From assembly GCA_030434245.1 (NCBI GenBank), contig JAUISX010000002.1, positions 372,001-436,000 on the forward strand: DNA of 64,000 bases. The letters are read 5' to 3'. Below, piece after piece: positions 27,365 through 36,150 of the stretch. The notes beneath the pieces were generated by a model. It saw nothing but the letters and a program-made list of their open reading frames with translations, had not been told where the DNA came from and did not search any database. The DNA comes from Porphyromonadaceae bacterium W3.11. GTDB lineage: Bacteria; Bacteroidota; Bacteroidia; Bacteroidales; Porphyromonadaceae. The translations under genes were made by a program, and so were the position numbers. The stretch's first letter is position 1, and the number at the start of each line of letters is the position of its first letter.

Positions 27365-29062
27365 ATGACCATAGATGAAGTAAAAAGACTTAGAGAAAGT
27401 GAAGACAAAGTCGAATTCAAAGAAGCTAAAAAGCAATATAAATACGATAAAGATAGACGTAGTATATTAGGTTATGTTGTAGCATTGGCAAATGAGTGTG
27501 GTGGCAGATTAATTCTTGGTGTAAAAGAAAACAATGTGCCACCCCATACTATCGTTGGTACTCAAGCATGGAAAGGGAGAGAGGGTGAATTAGAGCAAAA
27601 AATATATCATGACTTACATGTGCGTGTAGAAACTGAAGTGGTCTATGACGATGAGAAACGCGTCTTAATCATACATGTTCCATCACGCCCCATTGGCAAA
27701 GCCTTAAAATATCAGGACGTCCCTCTTATGCGTATTGGAGACAGTATAGTCCCTATGAATGACGAATACTTCTTCTCTATCCTCCAAGAACAAGAACCTG
27801 ATTTTTCTGCACAAACCTGTGCAGGCCTAAATTTGGACGATCTGGACGAAAATGCCATCAACAAGATGAAATTAAGCTATGCTCGCAAACAAAACAACGA
27901 ACAATTTATTAATTTGAGCACATCACAAACATTATCTGACCTAAATCTAATCGATTCGAAAGGGAATCTTAATTATGCCTGCTTAATATTACTGGGGAAA
28001 GGAACAGTTATCCAATCTAAATTACCTCAATGCAAAACGATATGGGAGTTTAGGAATCAAGATGATCAAATCTATTATGACACTCGCGAGGAAATCCAAG
28101 CACCTTTATTTATAGCAATTGATAGTATATGGAAACTAATAAATCAACCCATGCTAAATAGGAAGCACCCCATACAATCAGATGCCTATATATTTGATCT
28201 TTACGATTTCAATGAAGAGGTCATAAGGGAAGCCATCCTAAATGCTATAGTTCATCGAGACTATACCATCTCAAGCGAAGTTGTGATTAAACAGTACCCT
28301 AATAAGATAACCATAAATAACCCAGGTGGATTCCCAAAAGGGGTGAATATCGAAAACATCTTAACTGTAAATAGTACTCCTCGTTGTCGGCTTATGGCAG
28401 AGGTGCTGGAAAAGACAGGATTAGTTGAGCGTAGTGGACAGGGTGTTGATAAAATATATTCTATTATGCTCTCCGAAGGCAAATCAGAACCAGATTACAC
28501 TGATTCCAATATATTTCAAGTATCACTTACCCTTAATACGGAAATAAAAGACAAAGCATTCCATATATACATTAATCAGTATAAGAATAATAATAAAGAG
28601 CCAAGGCTTGGAGTAGAACAAATTATCACGTTATACATGATAAGAAATGGAATGTTCCAACGTCTTAAATCAGATATAGCGGAGCAGTTAGAGAAGGCAG
28701 GGCTAATAAAAAGAGTATCCGGACATTCTTTGAGATTTATTTTAGATGAAGATTTCTATAGTCTTGAAGAACAGAGCAATCGGATAGGGAAAAGATATAT
28801 TGTATCTGAAATTGAATCCATTCTACTAAAGCTCCAAGGGAATGAGTCCAAAGTAGGAGCTTTAGAAGAACAAATGAAGCATGAGTTAAATAGAAATCAG
28901 ATAAAATATCTGCTTATGAAGTTGCAAGAAGACAATATAATTCAAACCACTGGAAAAGGAAGTGGCACAAAGTACATCATAAGTAAAAAGTATAACCATT
29001 TGAGGGGAGACTCTTTGCTTAACGAAGTGTTCAATGTTCTATATGCCAAATACGATAATTAA
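27365..29062 (+). CDS. Schlafen AlbA_2 / GHKL-ATPase DNA-binding protein
   Basis: About 565 residues from ATG 27365 (MTIDEVKRLRESEDKVEFKEA); an in-frame ATG at 27305 adds 20 residues of unlikely sequence. The N-terminal AlbA_2 domain (about 10-130) has ESDKVEFKEA-type and ANECGGRLILGV motifs. A GHKL-type ATP-binding C-terminal domain follows (about 280-380) with EAILNAIVHRDY, NPGGFPKGV and RSGQGVDKI. The last 170 residues look like winged helices. Such COG2865-type proteins are usually regulators and some belong to accessory or defence regions. It stands alone, followed by repeats; target unknown. Confidence 0.82.
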   Translation: MTIDEVKRLRESEDKVEFKEAKKQYKYDKDRRSILGYVVALANECGGRLILGVKENNVPPHTIVGTQAWKGREGELEQKIYHDLHVRVETEVVYDDEKRVLIIHVPSRPIGKALKYQDVPLMRIGDSIVPMNDEYFFSILQEQEPDFSAQTCAGLNLDDLDENAINKMKLSYARKQNNEQFINLSTSQTLSDLNLIDSKGNLNYACLILLGKGTVIQSKLPQCKTIWEFRNQDDQIYYDTREEIQAPLFIAIDSIWKLINQPMLNRKHPIQSDAYIFDLYDFNEEVIREAILNAIVHRDYTISSEVVIKQYPNKITINNPGGFPKGVNIENILTVNSTPRCRLMAEVLEKTGLVERSGQGVDKIYSIMLSEGKSEPDYTDSNIFQVSLTLNTEIKDKAFHIYINQYKNNNKEPRLGVEQIITLYMIRNGMFQRLKSDIAEQLEKAGLIKRVSGHSLRFILDEDFYSLEEQSNRIGKRYIVSEIESILLKLQGNESKVGALEEQMKHELNRNQIKYLLMKLQEDNIIQTTGKGSGTKYIISKKYNHLRGDSLLNEVFNVLYAKYDN

Positions 29063-29111
29063 AATTCTCCAAGTTATATCCATTTTCTCTAAACGATCAA
29101 TACAGAATACT

Positions 29112-29360
29112 ATAAGCCTCTCGCTAGGGTGAAAAAGATGTGCTCTCTCCATTCTCCAAATCTTATTAGATTTCTCCAAATAACCCCGTGCTCAAAAGAT
29201 GAAATGAAAGGCTGTAAGCCTCTTCTTGGAAGTGAAAAGGATGTGCTATCTAATTCTCCAAATGTCATTAGTTTTCTCCAAATAGTCCATTCTTAAAAGA
29301 TGAAATAGAAGTCTGTAAGCACCCTTGAGCTGAAAAAGATATAGTATCTCAATTCTCCGA
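29112..29360. repeat. Imperfect ~102-bp tandem repeat, about 2.5 copies
   Basis: The TAAGC core recurs at 29113, 29215 and 29316, giving a period of 101-102 bp. Each unit carries GTAAGCC-like, GTGAAAAAGATGTGCT, ATTCTCCAAAT, a TTAG-TTTCTCCAAATA block and AAAAGATGAAAT-x-GAAG. Copies differ by scattered substitutions. No reading frame spans them. They lie between the AlbA_2 gene and the EF-G paralogue promoter. Confidence 0.75.
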
Positions 29361-29483
29361 AAGCAGAGTTATTGAGAATTACTTTCCAACACGATTTTCA
29401 GATCTTAAAACTTATTGAGCATAACGCACACTACAAATACAACCAATGTGCAGCAAAAGTTGCTACAAAGCAACGTTAAGTTC

Positions 29484-29513
29484 TTGTTAATCTCGTTAAA
29501 AGTCCTTACTTTG
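29484..29513 (+). promoter_or_regulatory. Probable promoter of EF-G paralogue
   Basis: TTACTTTG (29506-29513) matches TAnnTTTG at all but one position, and TTGTTAA at 29484 lies at the right distance for a -33 element. Transcription near 29520 leaves a leader of about 65 nt. Confidence 0.5.
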
Positions 29514-29585
29514 GCAAATAAATCGTTTTTTACAAACGATTTGACTAAAACCAATATTTACAATCATTCGTAAAAATAACGGACT

Positions 29586-31742
29586 ATGAAGGTATATCAA
29601 ACTAACGACATTAAGAACATCGCCATCTTGGGGAGTTCTGGGTCAGGGAAAACTACCCTGGCCGAATCAATGCTTTTTGAAGGTGGAGCTATCCAACGAC
29701 GTGGATCAGTAGCTCAAGGGAGTACCGTTTGTGATTATTTCCCAGTTGAAAAAGAATATGGCTATTCCGTATTTTCTACTGTTTTCTCAATCCCTTGGGG
29801 CGATCGTAAACTGAATTTTATAGACTGTCCAGGGTCTGATGATTTTGTAGGAGCTTTAGTTAATTCTCTAGCAATTACTGAAGCGGCTCTGATGGTCGTC
29901 AATGCTCAATATGGGCTGGAAGTCGGCTTAATCAACCAATTTAGATATACCAGAAAATTTAATCGTCCAGTCATTTTTATCATCAACCAGTTGGATCATG
30001 AAAAGGCTGACTATGATAATGCCCTAAACCAGCTAAAAGAGCGATATGGCTCTAAGGTGGTTCCTATCCAATTCCCCGTTACGACAGGACCTGACTTTAA
30101 TGAAATCGTTGATGTCCTCAAAATGAAGCTGTATCGCTGGGGTCCAGAAGGTGGCAAGCCTGAGGTCCTCGAAATCCCTGATAATCTTAAGGATAAAGCT
30201 ATGGAGCTTCACAAGAACTTAGTAGAGTCTTGTGCCGAGCATGATGAAGAACTCATGGAGAAGTTCTTCGAGAGTGAAAGTCTTACTGAAGAGGAGATGA
30301 GGGATGGTATCCGTGCTGGACTTATAGCCCGTGACATGTATCCTGTCTTCTGTGTGAGTGCAGAGAAAGATATGTGCGTTCGCCGTACACTTGAGTTCCT
30401 TGGAAACGTGGTGCCATGCTGTGATAAGCTAGAACCACTTGAGACAGTGGATGGGACTAAGGTACCTTATGATTCTTCTGCTCCTACTAGCCTATACTTC
30501 TTCAAGAGTATGACAGAGCCTCACATTGGTGAGGTAGATTACTTCAAAGTGGTCTCTGGTACAGTACATGAAGGGGATGATTTAGTTAATACAGATCGAA
30601 ATGATAGTAAAGAAAGAATCTCGCAACTCTTCATCCCTCAGGGTGGTAATCGCATAAAAGTTACAGAGCTAAAGGCTGGCGACATTGGTGCTGTGGTCAA
30701 ACTAAAAGGGGTACGTGTAGGAAATGCACTTAATGAAAAGGGATGCACTAATCGTTATATGCTTGTGGAGTATCCTGCTCCTAAGTATCGCCGTGCTATT
30801 AAGGCTGTCGATGAGTCAAATTCTGAAAAGATGAATGAAGCCCTAACTCGTATGCATTACGAAGATCCTACTTGGATCATTGAGCAAAGTAAGGAGCTAA
30901 AGCAGACCATTGTGTACGGACAGGGAGAATTCCACCTTCGTACATTAAAGTGGCGACTAGAGAATAATGATAAGATCCCAGTAGAATATTTCGAGCCTAA
31001 GATACCTTATCGTGAAACCATCACGAAGGCGGCAAGAAGTGACTACCGTCACAAAAAACAGTCTGGTGGTGCTGGACAATTTGGCGAGGTTCACTTAATT
31101 GTAGAGCCTTATGTAGAAGGGGCTGAGGTGCCTAGTAGTTATAAGTTTGGGAGCCAGGAATTTAAGGTGCAAGCACGTGATACTGATGTGATAAACCTTG
31201 AATGGGGTGGCAAACTCGTATTTGTGAATAGTATCGTAGGAGGAGCCATTGATGCTCGTTTCTTACCTGCCATCCTCAAGGGGATCATGGAGCGAATGGA
31301 GGAAGGACCTCTTACTGGTTCGTATGCTAGAGACGTACGAGTCATCGTCTATGATGGTAAGATGCACCCTGTGGATAGTAATGAGGTCTCATTCATGCTG
31401 GCAGGTCGTCATGCCTTTAGTCAAGCATTCCGCGAGGCTTCTCCGAAGGTCCTAGAGCCTGTCTATGATGTCGTAGTCTCTGTGCCTGCTGATTACATGG
31501 GGGATGTGATGAGTGACCTTCAAGGCCGTAGAGGTATCATCATGGGAATGGAGAGTAAGGGTGATTATGAGGAGCTAAAGGCTAAGGTGCCTCTTAAGGA
31601 ACTTTCTAATTACTCAACAGCCTTGAGCTCTATCACTGGCGGAAGAGCCTCCTTTACTATGGAATTTGCGAATTACGAATTAGTGCCATCTGATGTCCAA
31701 CAGATGCTGCTTGATAGTTATACAGAAGAGAGCGACGAGTAA
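29586..31742 (+). CDS. fusA2: Elongation factor G paralogue (EF-G2-like)
   Basis: A 718-residue translation-factor GTPase with all EF-G domains: G domain (1-280), domain II (about 310-390), III-V with YRETITKAARSDYRHKKQSGGAGQFGEV and a C-terminal ALSSITGGRASFTMEF segment. P-loop GSSGSGKT is at 16-23. G3 reads DCPGSDDF (80-87), with Ser84 where EF-G has the catalytic His, and G4 is NQLD rather than NKMD. The usual RGITI switch I is replaced. In Bacteroides thetaiotaomicron a related EF-G2 is reported to work without GTP hydrolysis; the same is inferred here. It is followed by a strong terminator. Confidence 0.9.
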   Translation: MKVYQTNDIKNIAILGSSGSGKTTLAESMLFEGGAIQRRGSVAQGSTVCDYFPVEKEYGYSVFSTVFSIPWGDRKLNFIDCPGSDDFVGALVNSLAITEAALMVVNAQYGLEVGLINQFRYTRKFNRPVIFIINQLDHEKADYDNALNQLKERYGSKVVPIQFPVTTGPDFNEIVDVLKMKLYRWGPEGGKPEVLEIPDNLKDKAMELHKNLVESCAEHDEELMEKFFESESLTEEEMRDGIRAGLIARDMYPVFCVSAEKDMCVRRTLEFLGNVVPCCDKLEPLETVDGTKVPYDSSAPTSLYFFKSMTEPHIGEVDYFKVVSGTVHEGDDLVNTDRNDSKERISQLFIPQGGNRIKVTELKAGDIGAVVKLKGVRVGNALNEKGCTNRYMLVEYPAPKYRRAIKAVDESNSEKMNEALTRMHYEDPTWIIEQSKELKQTIVYGQGEFHLRTLKWRLENNDKIPVEYFEPKIPYRETITKAARSDYRHKKQSGGAGQFGEVHLIVEPYVEGAEVPSSYKFGSQEFKVQARDTDVINLEWGGKLVFVNSIVGGAIDARFLPAILKGIMERMEEGPLTGSYARDVRVIVYDGKMHPVDSNEVSFMLAGRHAFSQAFREASPKVLEPVYDVVVSVPADYMGDVMSDLQGRRGIIMGMESKGDYEELKAKVPLKELSNYSTALSSITGGRASFTMEFANYELVPSDVQQMLLDSYTEESDE

Positions 31743-31771
31743 TAACTATAGCTTTTTAGATGTGAGTCTTG

Positions 31772-31804
31772 GGTGTCAGCCTAGCAGCTGGCACCCTTTT
31801 TTTA
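31772..31804 (+). terminator. Terminator of the EF-G paralogue gene
   Basis: GGGTGTCAGC and GCTGGCACCC form a 10-bp stem with a CTAGCA loop, followed by seven T residues. It lies 30 bp after the stop codon. Confidence 0.9.
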
Positions 31805-32143
31805 TTAAATAAATGTTCAGCAATGAAATGTATGAGCAAGATAGATCCAATAATAAGAGCTAGATAATTTGCAAGGCGAGAAGCTATAAATCAATTTACT
31901 ACATACAGAACTTTATTTGATTATAAATATAGAGGTGGGGGAGAGAAATGCTTGGTTGTATGGCTATAAAATCACATTAAATAGATCTAAATACACAAAA
32001 ATAAGCTAAATTTGTGCAAAATTATTTTATAGCTATCGGTATAATATCATCAACGAAAATCAGTAAGTGAAAAAATCCTAGATGATTTCTGATAACCAAT
32101 TTAAAACATGCAGTTTAGGACATTTATTAGATGAAACTACTTT
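31805..32143. other. Intergenic leader region with promoter
   Basis: AT-rich stretch without a supported gene. A TAnnTTTG promoter (TAAATTTG) is at 32007-32014, giving a leader of about 120 nt before the ThrE-like gene. Confidence 0.55.
32007..32014 (+). promoter_or_regulatory. TAnnTTTG promoter of the ThrE-like genes
   Basis: TAAATTTG; transcription would begin near 32021. No obvious operator is seen nearby. Confidence 0.6.
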
Positions 32144-32920
32144 ATGCACTATCCTGAAGAAAGTAAAAGAGATCGTATTGCTACCGTTTTACTCGAAATC
32201 GGTAGCTTGATGATGTGTTCGGGAGCAAATACAGAACGTATCAGAGTAACCTTACGTCGTATCGCTTCTGCGTGGGGCTATAATCTTGAAGTGATGATCA
32301 CTCACCGAAGTCTGATCGTTACGGTGATGGATAATAGAGGTGAAGTAGCTTTTAGCAAAATTAAGCGGATAGAGCCCCATACGGTTAATTTTGCTATCGT
32401 ATCCAATATTAGCCATATGAGTTGGAATGTATTAGAGGGAAATTGGAGCGTGGAGCAGGTTGTAAACGAGGTGGAGCGTATAAAAAAGACCCCTCATCAC
32501 AAACGATGGCTTGTATTATTGACCGTAGGGCTTAGTGATGCTTCGTTCTGCTTCCTTCTTGATGGCGGATACATATCGATGGTAATTAGTTTTATCGCTA
32601 CCGTGATTGGTCTCTATGTCAGGCAAGAAGCATCAAAAAGGAAAATAAACCCTTTTGTAGTTGTATCTCTAGCTGCATTCACAGCCGCATTTATTGCTCA
32701 GTTTGCCTACTTTATTCCAGCTTGCAAGACTCCTGACGCAGCCTTTGCGACATCCGTTCTGTTTTTAATCCCAGGGGTGCCATTAGTTAATTCGATCACA
32801 GATTTAATTGATGGAAATACGCAAAATGGTATTGCTAGAGGTGTAAATGGTTTTCTAATCTCCTTTGCAATTGCTCTAGGATTGATGGTTGCAAAGATGT
32901 GTAGTTCTATATTTATATGA
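32144..32920 (+). CDS. Threonine/serine exporter, ThrE N-terminal part
   Basis: A 258-residue DUF1212-type protein. The soluble N-terminal half contains MMCSGANTERIRVTLRRIA, a hallmark of the family, and about five transmembrane helices follow (LFLIPGVPLVNSITDLI). In Corynebacterium ThrE both halves are one protein that exports Thr/Ser; here, as in many bacteria, they are split. The stop overlaps the start of the second half (ATGA). Confidence 0.87.
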   Translation: MHYPEESKRDRIATVLLEIGSLMMCSGANTERIRVTLRRIASAWGYNLEVMITHRSLIVTVMDNRGEVAFSKIKRIEPHTVNFAIVSNISHMSWNVLEGNWSVEQVVNEVERIKKTPHHKRWLVLLTVGLSDASFCFLLDGGYISMVISFIATVIGLYVRQEASKRKINPFVVVSLAAFTAAFIAQFAYFIPACKTPDAAFATSVLFLIPGVPLVNSITDLIDGNTQNGIARGVNGFLISFAIALGLMVAKMCSSIFI

Positions 32921-33414
32921 TGAGTCTTACGATTTTAGTAAAGGCCGCTTTTGCTGGCATAGCAAGTATAGGGTTTGCGGTCCTATTTAATGTCCCCAAA
33001 AGAGTGTTGCTATCTATTTTTTCCATCGCATTTGTAAGTGGAATAGTGAAGTTTATAGTCTTAGAGAATAACTTGAGTCTGATCTGGTCTTCACTCGCAT
33101 CAGGTGTCTGTGTCGGGACATTAAGTGTCCCCTTTGCGAGGCTAAAGTTTGCTCCACCGCTAGTCATCGCCATTCCCAGTGTCATCCCGATGGTTCCAGG
33201 GACTTATATTTATCGCTCAATTATTGGATTGATCAGTATAGCGACCACCAATGGACCTGTTTCTTCTGAGCTTGTCACCGAAACGATCCATAATGGAATG
33301 TTTAGCTTGTTTATACTAGCAGCTATATCTATCGGTGCAGGTATCCCCACCATCATTACGCGTCGTCAAATAATGACCGCGATAGAAAAAGAAGATAGTA
33401 AATCAGCAAGATAA
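32917..33414 (+). CDS. Threonine/serine exporter, ThrE C-terminal part
   Basis: A 165-residue membrane protein (DUF3815/ThrE_2) with about five helices and the PSVIPMVPGTYIYRSIIG motif. Its ATG overlaps the previous stop codon by 4 nt, so it is translationally coupled and should form one transporter with the upstream protein. Substrate assignment is by family. Confidence 0.86.
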   Translation: MMSLTILVKAAFAGIASIGFAVLFNVPKRVLLSIFSIAFVSGIVKFIVLENNLSLIWSSLASGVCVGTLSVPFARLKFAPPLVIAIPSVIPMVPGTYIYRSIIGLISIATTNGPVSSELVTETIHNGMFSLFILAAISIGAGIPTIITRRQIMTAIEKEDSKSAR

Positions 33415-33450
33415 AAAAAGACAGACGATTCAAAAAAAAGAATCGTCTGT
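33413..33450 (-). terminator. Terminator of the MATE gene
   Basis: ACAGACGATTC and GAATCGTCTGT form an 11-bp stem with an A8 loop. On the minus strand it is followed by a T-run, so it mainly serves the convergent MATE gene; it also overlaps the end of the ThrE part. Confidence 0.75.
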
Positions 33451-33528
33451 GTCATAGGTTCTTCTGAGATTAACCGCAGAACCGACCTCAAATACTTTAT
33501 AAGTCAAAATCCATAATCATGGAGAGGA

Positions 33529-34914
33529 TCAGCGTGCCTCTATGGCCTTCCATCGACCACTTGCCATAAAGTGATAGCTCATCAAGCCGATACTTACATA
33601 ATAGAGAATCTCAACGGTAAAGCAAAGGGCAACGGACCCCTCGATAAGGTAAACCATAATGGCTGCATAACCAAGATAAAAGGCAATATTAAGTAACTCA
33701 ATAATAAAGACTCGCTTGGTGTCACCAGTACTACCCACTGAGGTGAAAAACATATTTCCAATCGAGCAAATCAGTACTGCTATACAGACCACCCTTAGAG
33801 CTCCAATGGAATCGTGAATCAACTCTGGATTATCTGTGAATATGCTCAGCGGTACTTCAGGGAATATCTGTACTAGGGTAGTCACGAGTAGCATCGTTCC
33901 GAAAGAGAGAAGGACAGACTTCCAGATGTAAGGGATAACTTTATCAGGCTGCCCGTTTCCTACAATATGTCCAACCGTACTTCTGACGGCTGTGCCATAA
34001 GAATTGACCGGTAAGAAGAGTAAGATGTAGAGGCTACGAATGATAGAGGCTATCGCCAACTCACGCTCACCCAAGCTTTCAATCATAAAGAAGAAGATCG
34101 TCCACACTGACTGGCTTAGGAGTGCCTGCATCATCAAGTAATAACTAAGTTTTAGCAATGCTCTTACTAAGACTCTATCGTTTTCAAGGATTATGCTCCA
34201 ACTGATGCCGAACTTCTTACGATCTACCTTTTTCCAGATGTACAATAGATAGAATACTAATGAGGCGATCTCAGCACTCACACTTGCAATGGCTGCCCCT
34301 TTGATCCCCATCTCAGGGAATCCTAATTCACCAAAGATGAGGACATAGTCTAGAAAAATATTGACAATGGACATCACGATGGCGTTCAGAGTCAATACTT
34401 TAGTTTTGGATATACTTATGAAGAAGGATCGGAAAGCACTTCCGATAAAGGCGAATAGATACCCGATGCTTCGGTAGTTCCAGTAATCAATGGCAGATTG
34501 TGCCACATCCGGACTCGAGATGAGGTTGCCAAAGAGTAACCGACCAGTACTAAAGGCTAGTATGACTACCAAAAGGGCTGCTATGGATAGTATCCTTAGA
34601 CTCTGTCCTATCACATGCCCGATCTCACTATATTGTTTGGCTCCGTATCGATGGCTAAACATAATTTGGGTCCCGCTCGCCAATCCAAAGCCTATGGTGT
34701 AGATACTAAAATAGACCAGCCCTGCTAGAGCCACGCCACCCAGCTGCACCTCTCCAAGGCGAGCGATAAACGCTGTATCTATGACACCAATGAGATTTTG
34801 TGCCAATAGCGAGACCATGACAGGCCACGAAAGCTGAAAAATATGGCTCAGAGAAAGATCTAATTCTCCTTCAATATTGGTCGATCCTCCTCTCCATTTA
34901 TCCTTAATACCCAT
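33529..34914 (-). CDS. MATE family efflux transporter
   Basis: A 461-residue membrane protein with twelve predicted helices. The first helix is FQLSWPVMVSLLAQNLIGVIDT with the typical QNLIG-x-D segment, and GEVQLGGVALAG follows. MATE proteins export cationic drugs or metabolites using Na+ or H+ gradients; the substrate here is unknown. It is a single gene with its own promoter (34947-34954) and terminator. Confidence 0.9.
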   Translation of the reverse strand: MGIKDKWRGGSTNIEGELDLSLSHIFQLSWPVMVSLLAQNLIGVIDTAFIARLGEVQLGGVALAGLVYFSIYTIGFGLASGTQIMFSHRYGAKQYSEIGHVIGQSLRILSIAALLVVILAFSTGRLLFGNLISSPDVAQSAIDYWNYRSIGYLFAFIGSAFRSFFISISKTKVLTLNAIVMSIVNIFLDYVLIFGELGFPEMGIKGAAIASVSAEIASLVFYLLYIWKKVDRKKFGISWSIILENDRVLVRALLKLSYYLMMQALLSQSVWTIFFFMIESLGERELAIASIIRSLYILLFLPVNSYGTAVRSTVGHIVGNGQPDKVIPYIWKSVLLSFGTMLLVTTLVQIFPEVPLSIFTDNPELIHDSIGALRVVCIAVLICSIGNMFFTSVGSTGDTKRVFIIELLNIAFYLGYAAIMVYLIEGSVALCFTVEILYYVSIGLMSYHFMASGRWKAIEAR

Positions 34915-34946
34915 AGATTACCATATAGCTGAATGTCTTTGTGTGG

Positions 34947-34954
34947 CAAAGATA
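34947..34954 (-). promoter_or_regulatory. TAnnTTTG promoter of the MATE gene
   Basis: TATCTTTG on the minus strand, 33 bp before the ATG at 34914. Confidence 0.65.
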
Positions 34955-35633
34955 AGCAATTATTATGGTCCAGAGACACTAGAAAACATCTAAAGTGGAG
35001 AGTCTCTAGTATTTATGATGAATCTCCTATATGCCAGCTAATTAAGAATCTTCGAGTCACTTGAATTAAAACGAGTGACGCTCTAAGTAAGGCTGTGAAA
35101 ATGTGCCCCCCATTTGACATAACCATACGATAGCTATTTTGTGATAAAATGCAGCGTATATGGAGGGTATATGCTATAACCCGTTGGTAATAAGAGGATA
35201 TAAGGAGTGCGAAATTGTAATCACAATACTCTTATTTGGTGGTTTTAAATAGGTGGTATTTTAGTTATATGAAAGAGTTGCTCTTCCTATAGGAAAAAAT
35301 TATTGTTCCTATAGGAAGAAGAAATCTCTCCTATAAGATGATTTTGGGCTGCTTCTTGAGGCCTTTTTGGAGAAAAAGCCAATCAATTTATTGTCAATTA
35401 GCTGTAGTCTTCTTCATAATATTGATAGAGCGTACCAGGCATTGGCCTACCTAAAAAGTTGGATATAGATAAGTTAACACTAATAACTCTTGTTATTGGA
35501 TACTCCTACGAAGGACAATAGGGGATAGTTCGAGATTTTCCACTGCTTAAGACCTCATTTCGGATTGTTAAAATGCTTAGAAAATTAATAGTTTATTAAG
35601 AATTAAAGTATGTCCATATAACCATAAATAGGT
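34955..35633. other. Long intergenic region with TTCCTATAGGAA palindromes
   Basis: About 680 bp between the divergent MATE and rubredoxin genes with no supported coding frame. It contains the palindrome pair at 35284-35317 and further imperfect copies (CTCCTATAAG near 35328). Nothing else is recognised. Confidence 0.55.
35284..35317. repeat. Two direct copies of the palindrome TTCCTATAGGAA
   Basis: Exact 12-bp palindromes at 35284-35295 and 35306-35317, start-to-start 22 bp (about two helical turns), with a third partial copy near 35328. Spacing on one face of the helix would suit a DNA-binding dimer. Similar sequences occur at 467-500. Confidence 0.7.
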
Positions 35634-35641
35634 ATATTTGC
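35634..35641 (+). promoter_or_regulatory. TAnnTTTG promoter of rubredoxin gene
   Basis: TATATTTG, with transcription expected near 35648 and a leader of about 55 nt before the rubredoxin ATG. Confidence 0.65.
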
Positions 35642-35704
35642 ATAGCTAGCCTTGTGTGGTTAGCTTGATGAAAGGTAATTATACAAAAACTAAAGAACAA
35701 AGTT

Positions 35705-35872
35705 ATGAGAAAGTGGATTTGTGAGCCATGTGGCTGGATTTATGATCCTGAAGTAGGTGATGAGGATGGAGGTATCGCTCCAGGTACAGCATTTGAGGAT
35801 ATCCCAGAGGATTGGGTATGCCCAGTTTGCGGTGCAGAAAAGTCTGACTTCGCACCATATGACGAAGATTAA
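35705..35872 (+). CDS. Rubredoxin
   Basis: A complete 55-residue rubredoxin ([19 protein letters not shown]... ending [17 protein letters not shown]). The iron ligands are Cys6, Cys9, Cys39 and Cys42 in two C-x2-C-G knuckles, exactly the family spacing, and the aromatic core (Trp4, Tyr13, Phe30, Trp37, Phe49) is present. It is a small cytosolic one-electron carrier, commonly feeding rubrerythrin or oxygen/peroxide reductases in anaerobes. It stands alone between its promoter and terminator. Confidence 0.96.
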   Translation: MRKWICEPCGWIYDPEVGDEDGGIAPGTAFEDIPEDWVCPVCGAEKSDFAPYDED

Positions 35873-35899
35873 TTTTTGCATATAATTGATAAAGAATAG

Positions 35900-35945
35900 G
35901 AGTCGGGTTATCAACATGTTTGATAGCCCGACTCTTCTTTTTGTT
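35900..35945 (+). terminator. Terminator of rubredoxin gene
   Basis: GAGTCGGGTTATCA and TGATAGCCCGACTC pair around ACATGTT and are followed by TTCTTTTTG. Confidence 0.85.
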
Positions 35946-36067
35946 AAGTCCTCTTATTGTCATTTTTACTATTGTTTTGTTTGGCATCGCGTATTTATGA
36001 GTGTTGTGCTTCTAATCTTTTTAGAACTCATGATGTTTATTTTTTTTGTGCACAACGAAATTCAGGG

Positions 36068-36108
36068 CTGACAAAGTGTCAGTCAGTCCATTTTGGCACC
36101 CTCTTTGC
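36068..36108 (+). promoter_or_regulatory. Sigma-54 promoter with adjacent palindrome, upstream of htpG
   Basis: TTTTGGCAC (36091-36099), five bases, then TTGC (36105-36108) matches the -24/-12 consensus TGGCAC-N5-TTGC exactly. Fourteen bases upstream lies the palindrome CTGACA-AAG-TGTCAG (36068-36082). Transcription would begin near 36120, 31 nt before the htpG ATG. No TAnnTTTG element is seen in this gap. A dedicated regulator for the palindrome is not in the window. Confidence 0.75.
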
Positions 36109-36150
36109 CCTTTTATGGTAAAAGAAAATAAATTTTAATTTATATGACAT

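Noticed and set aside
29063-29400. CRISPR array
   Set aside because: The ~102-bp units are long, imperfect and tandem without spacers; no cas genes in the window.
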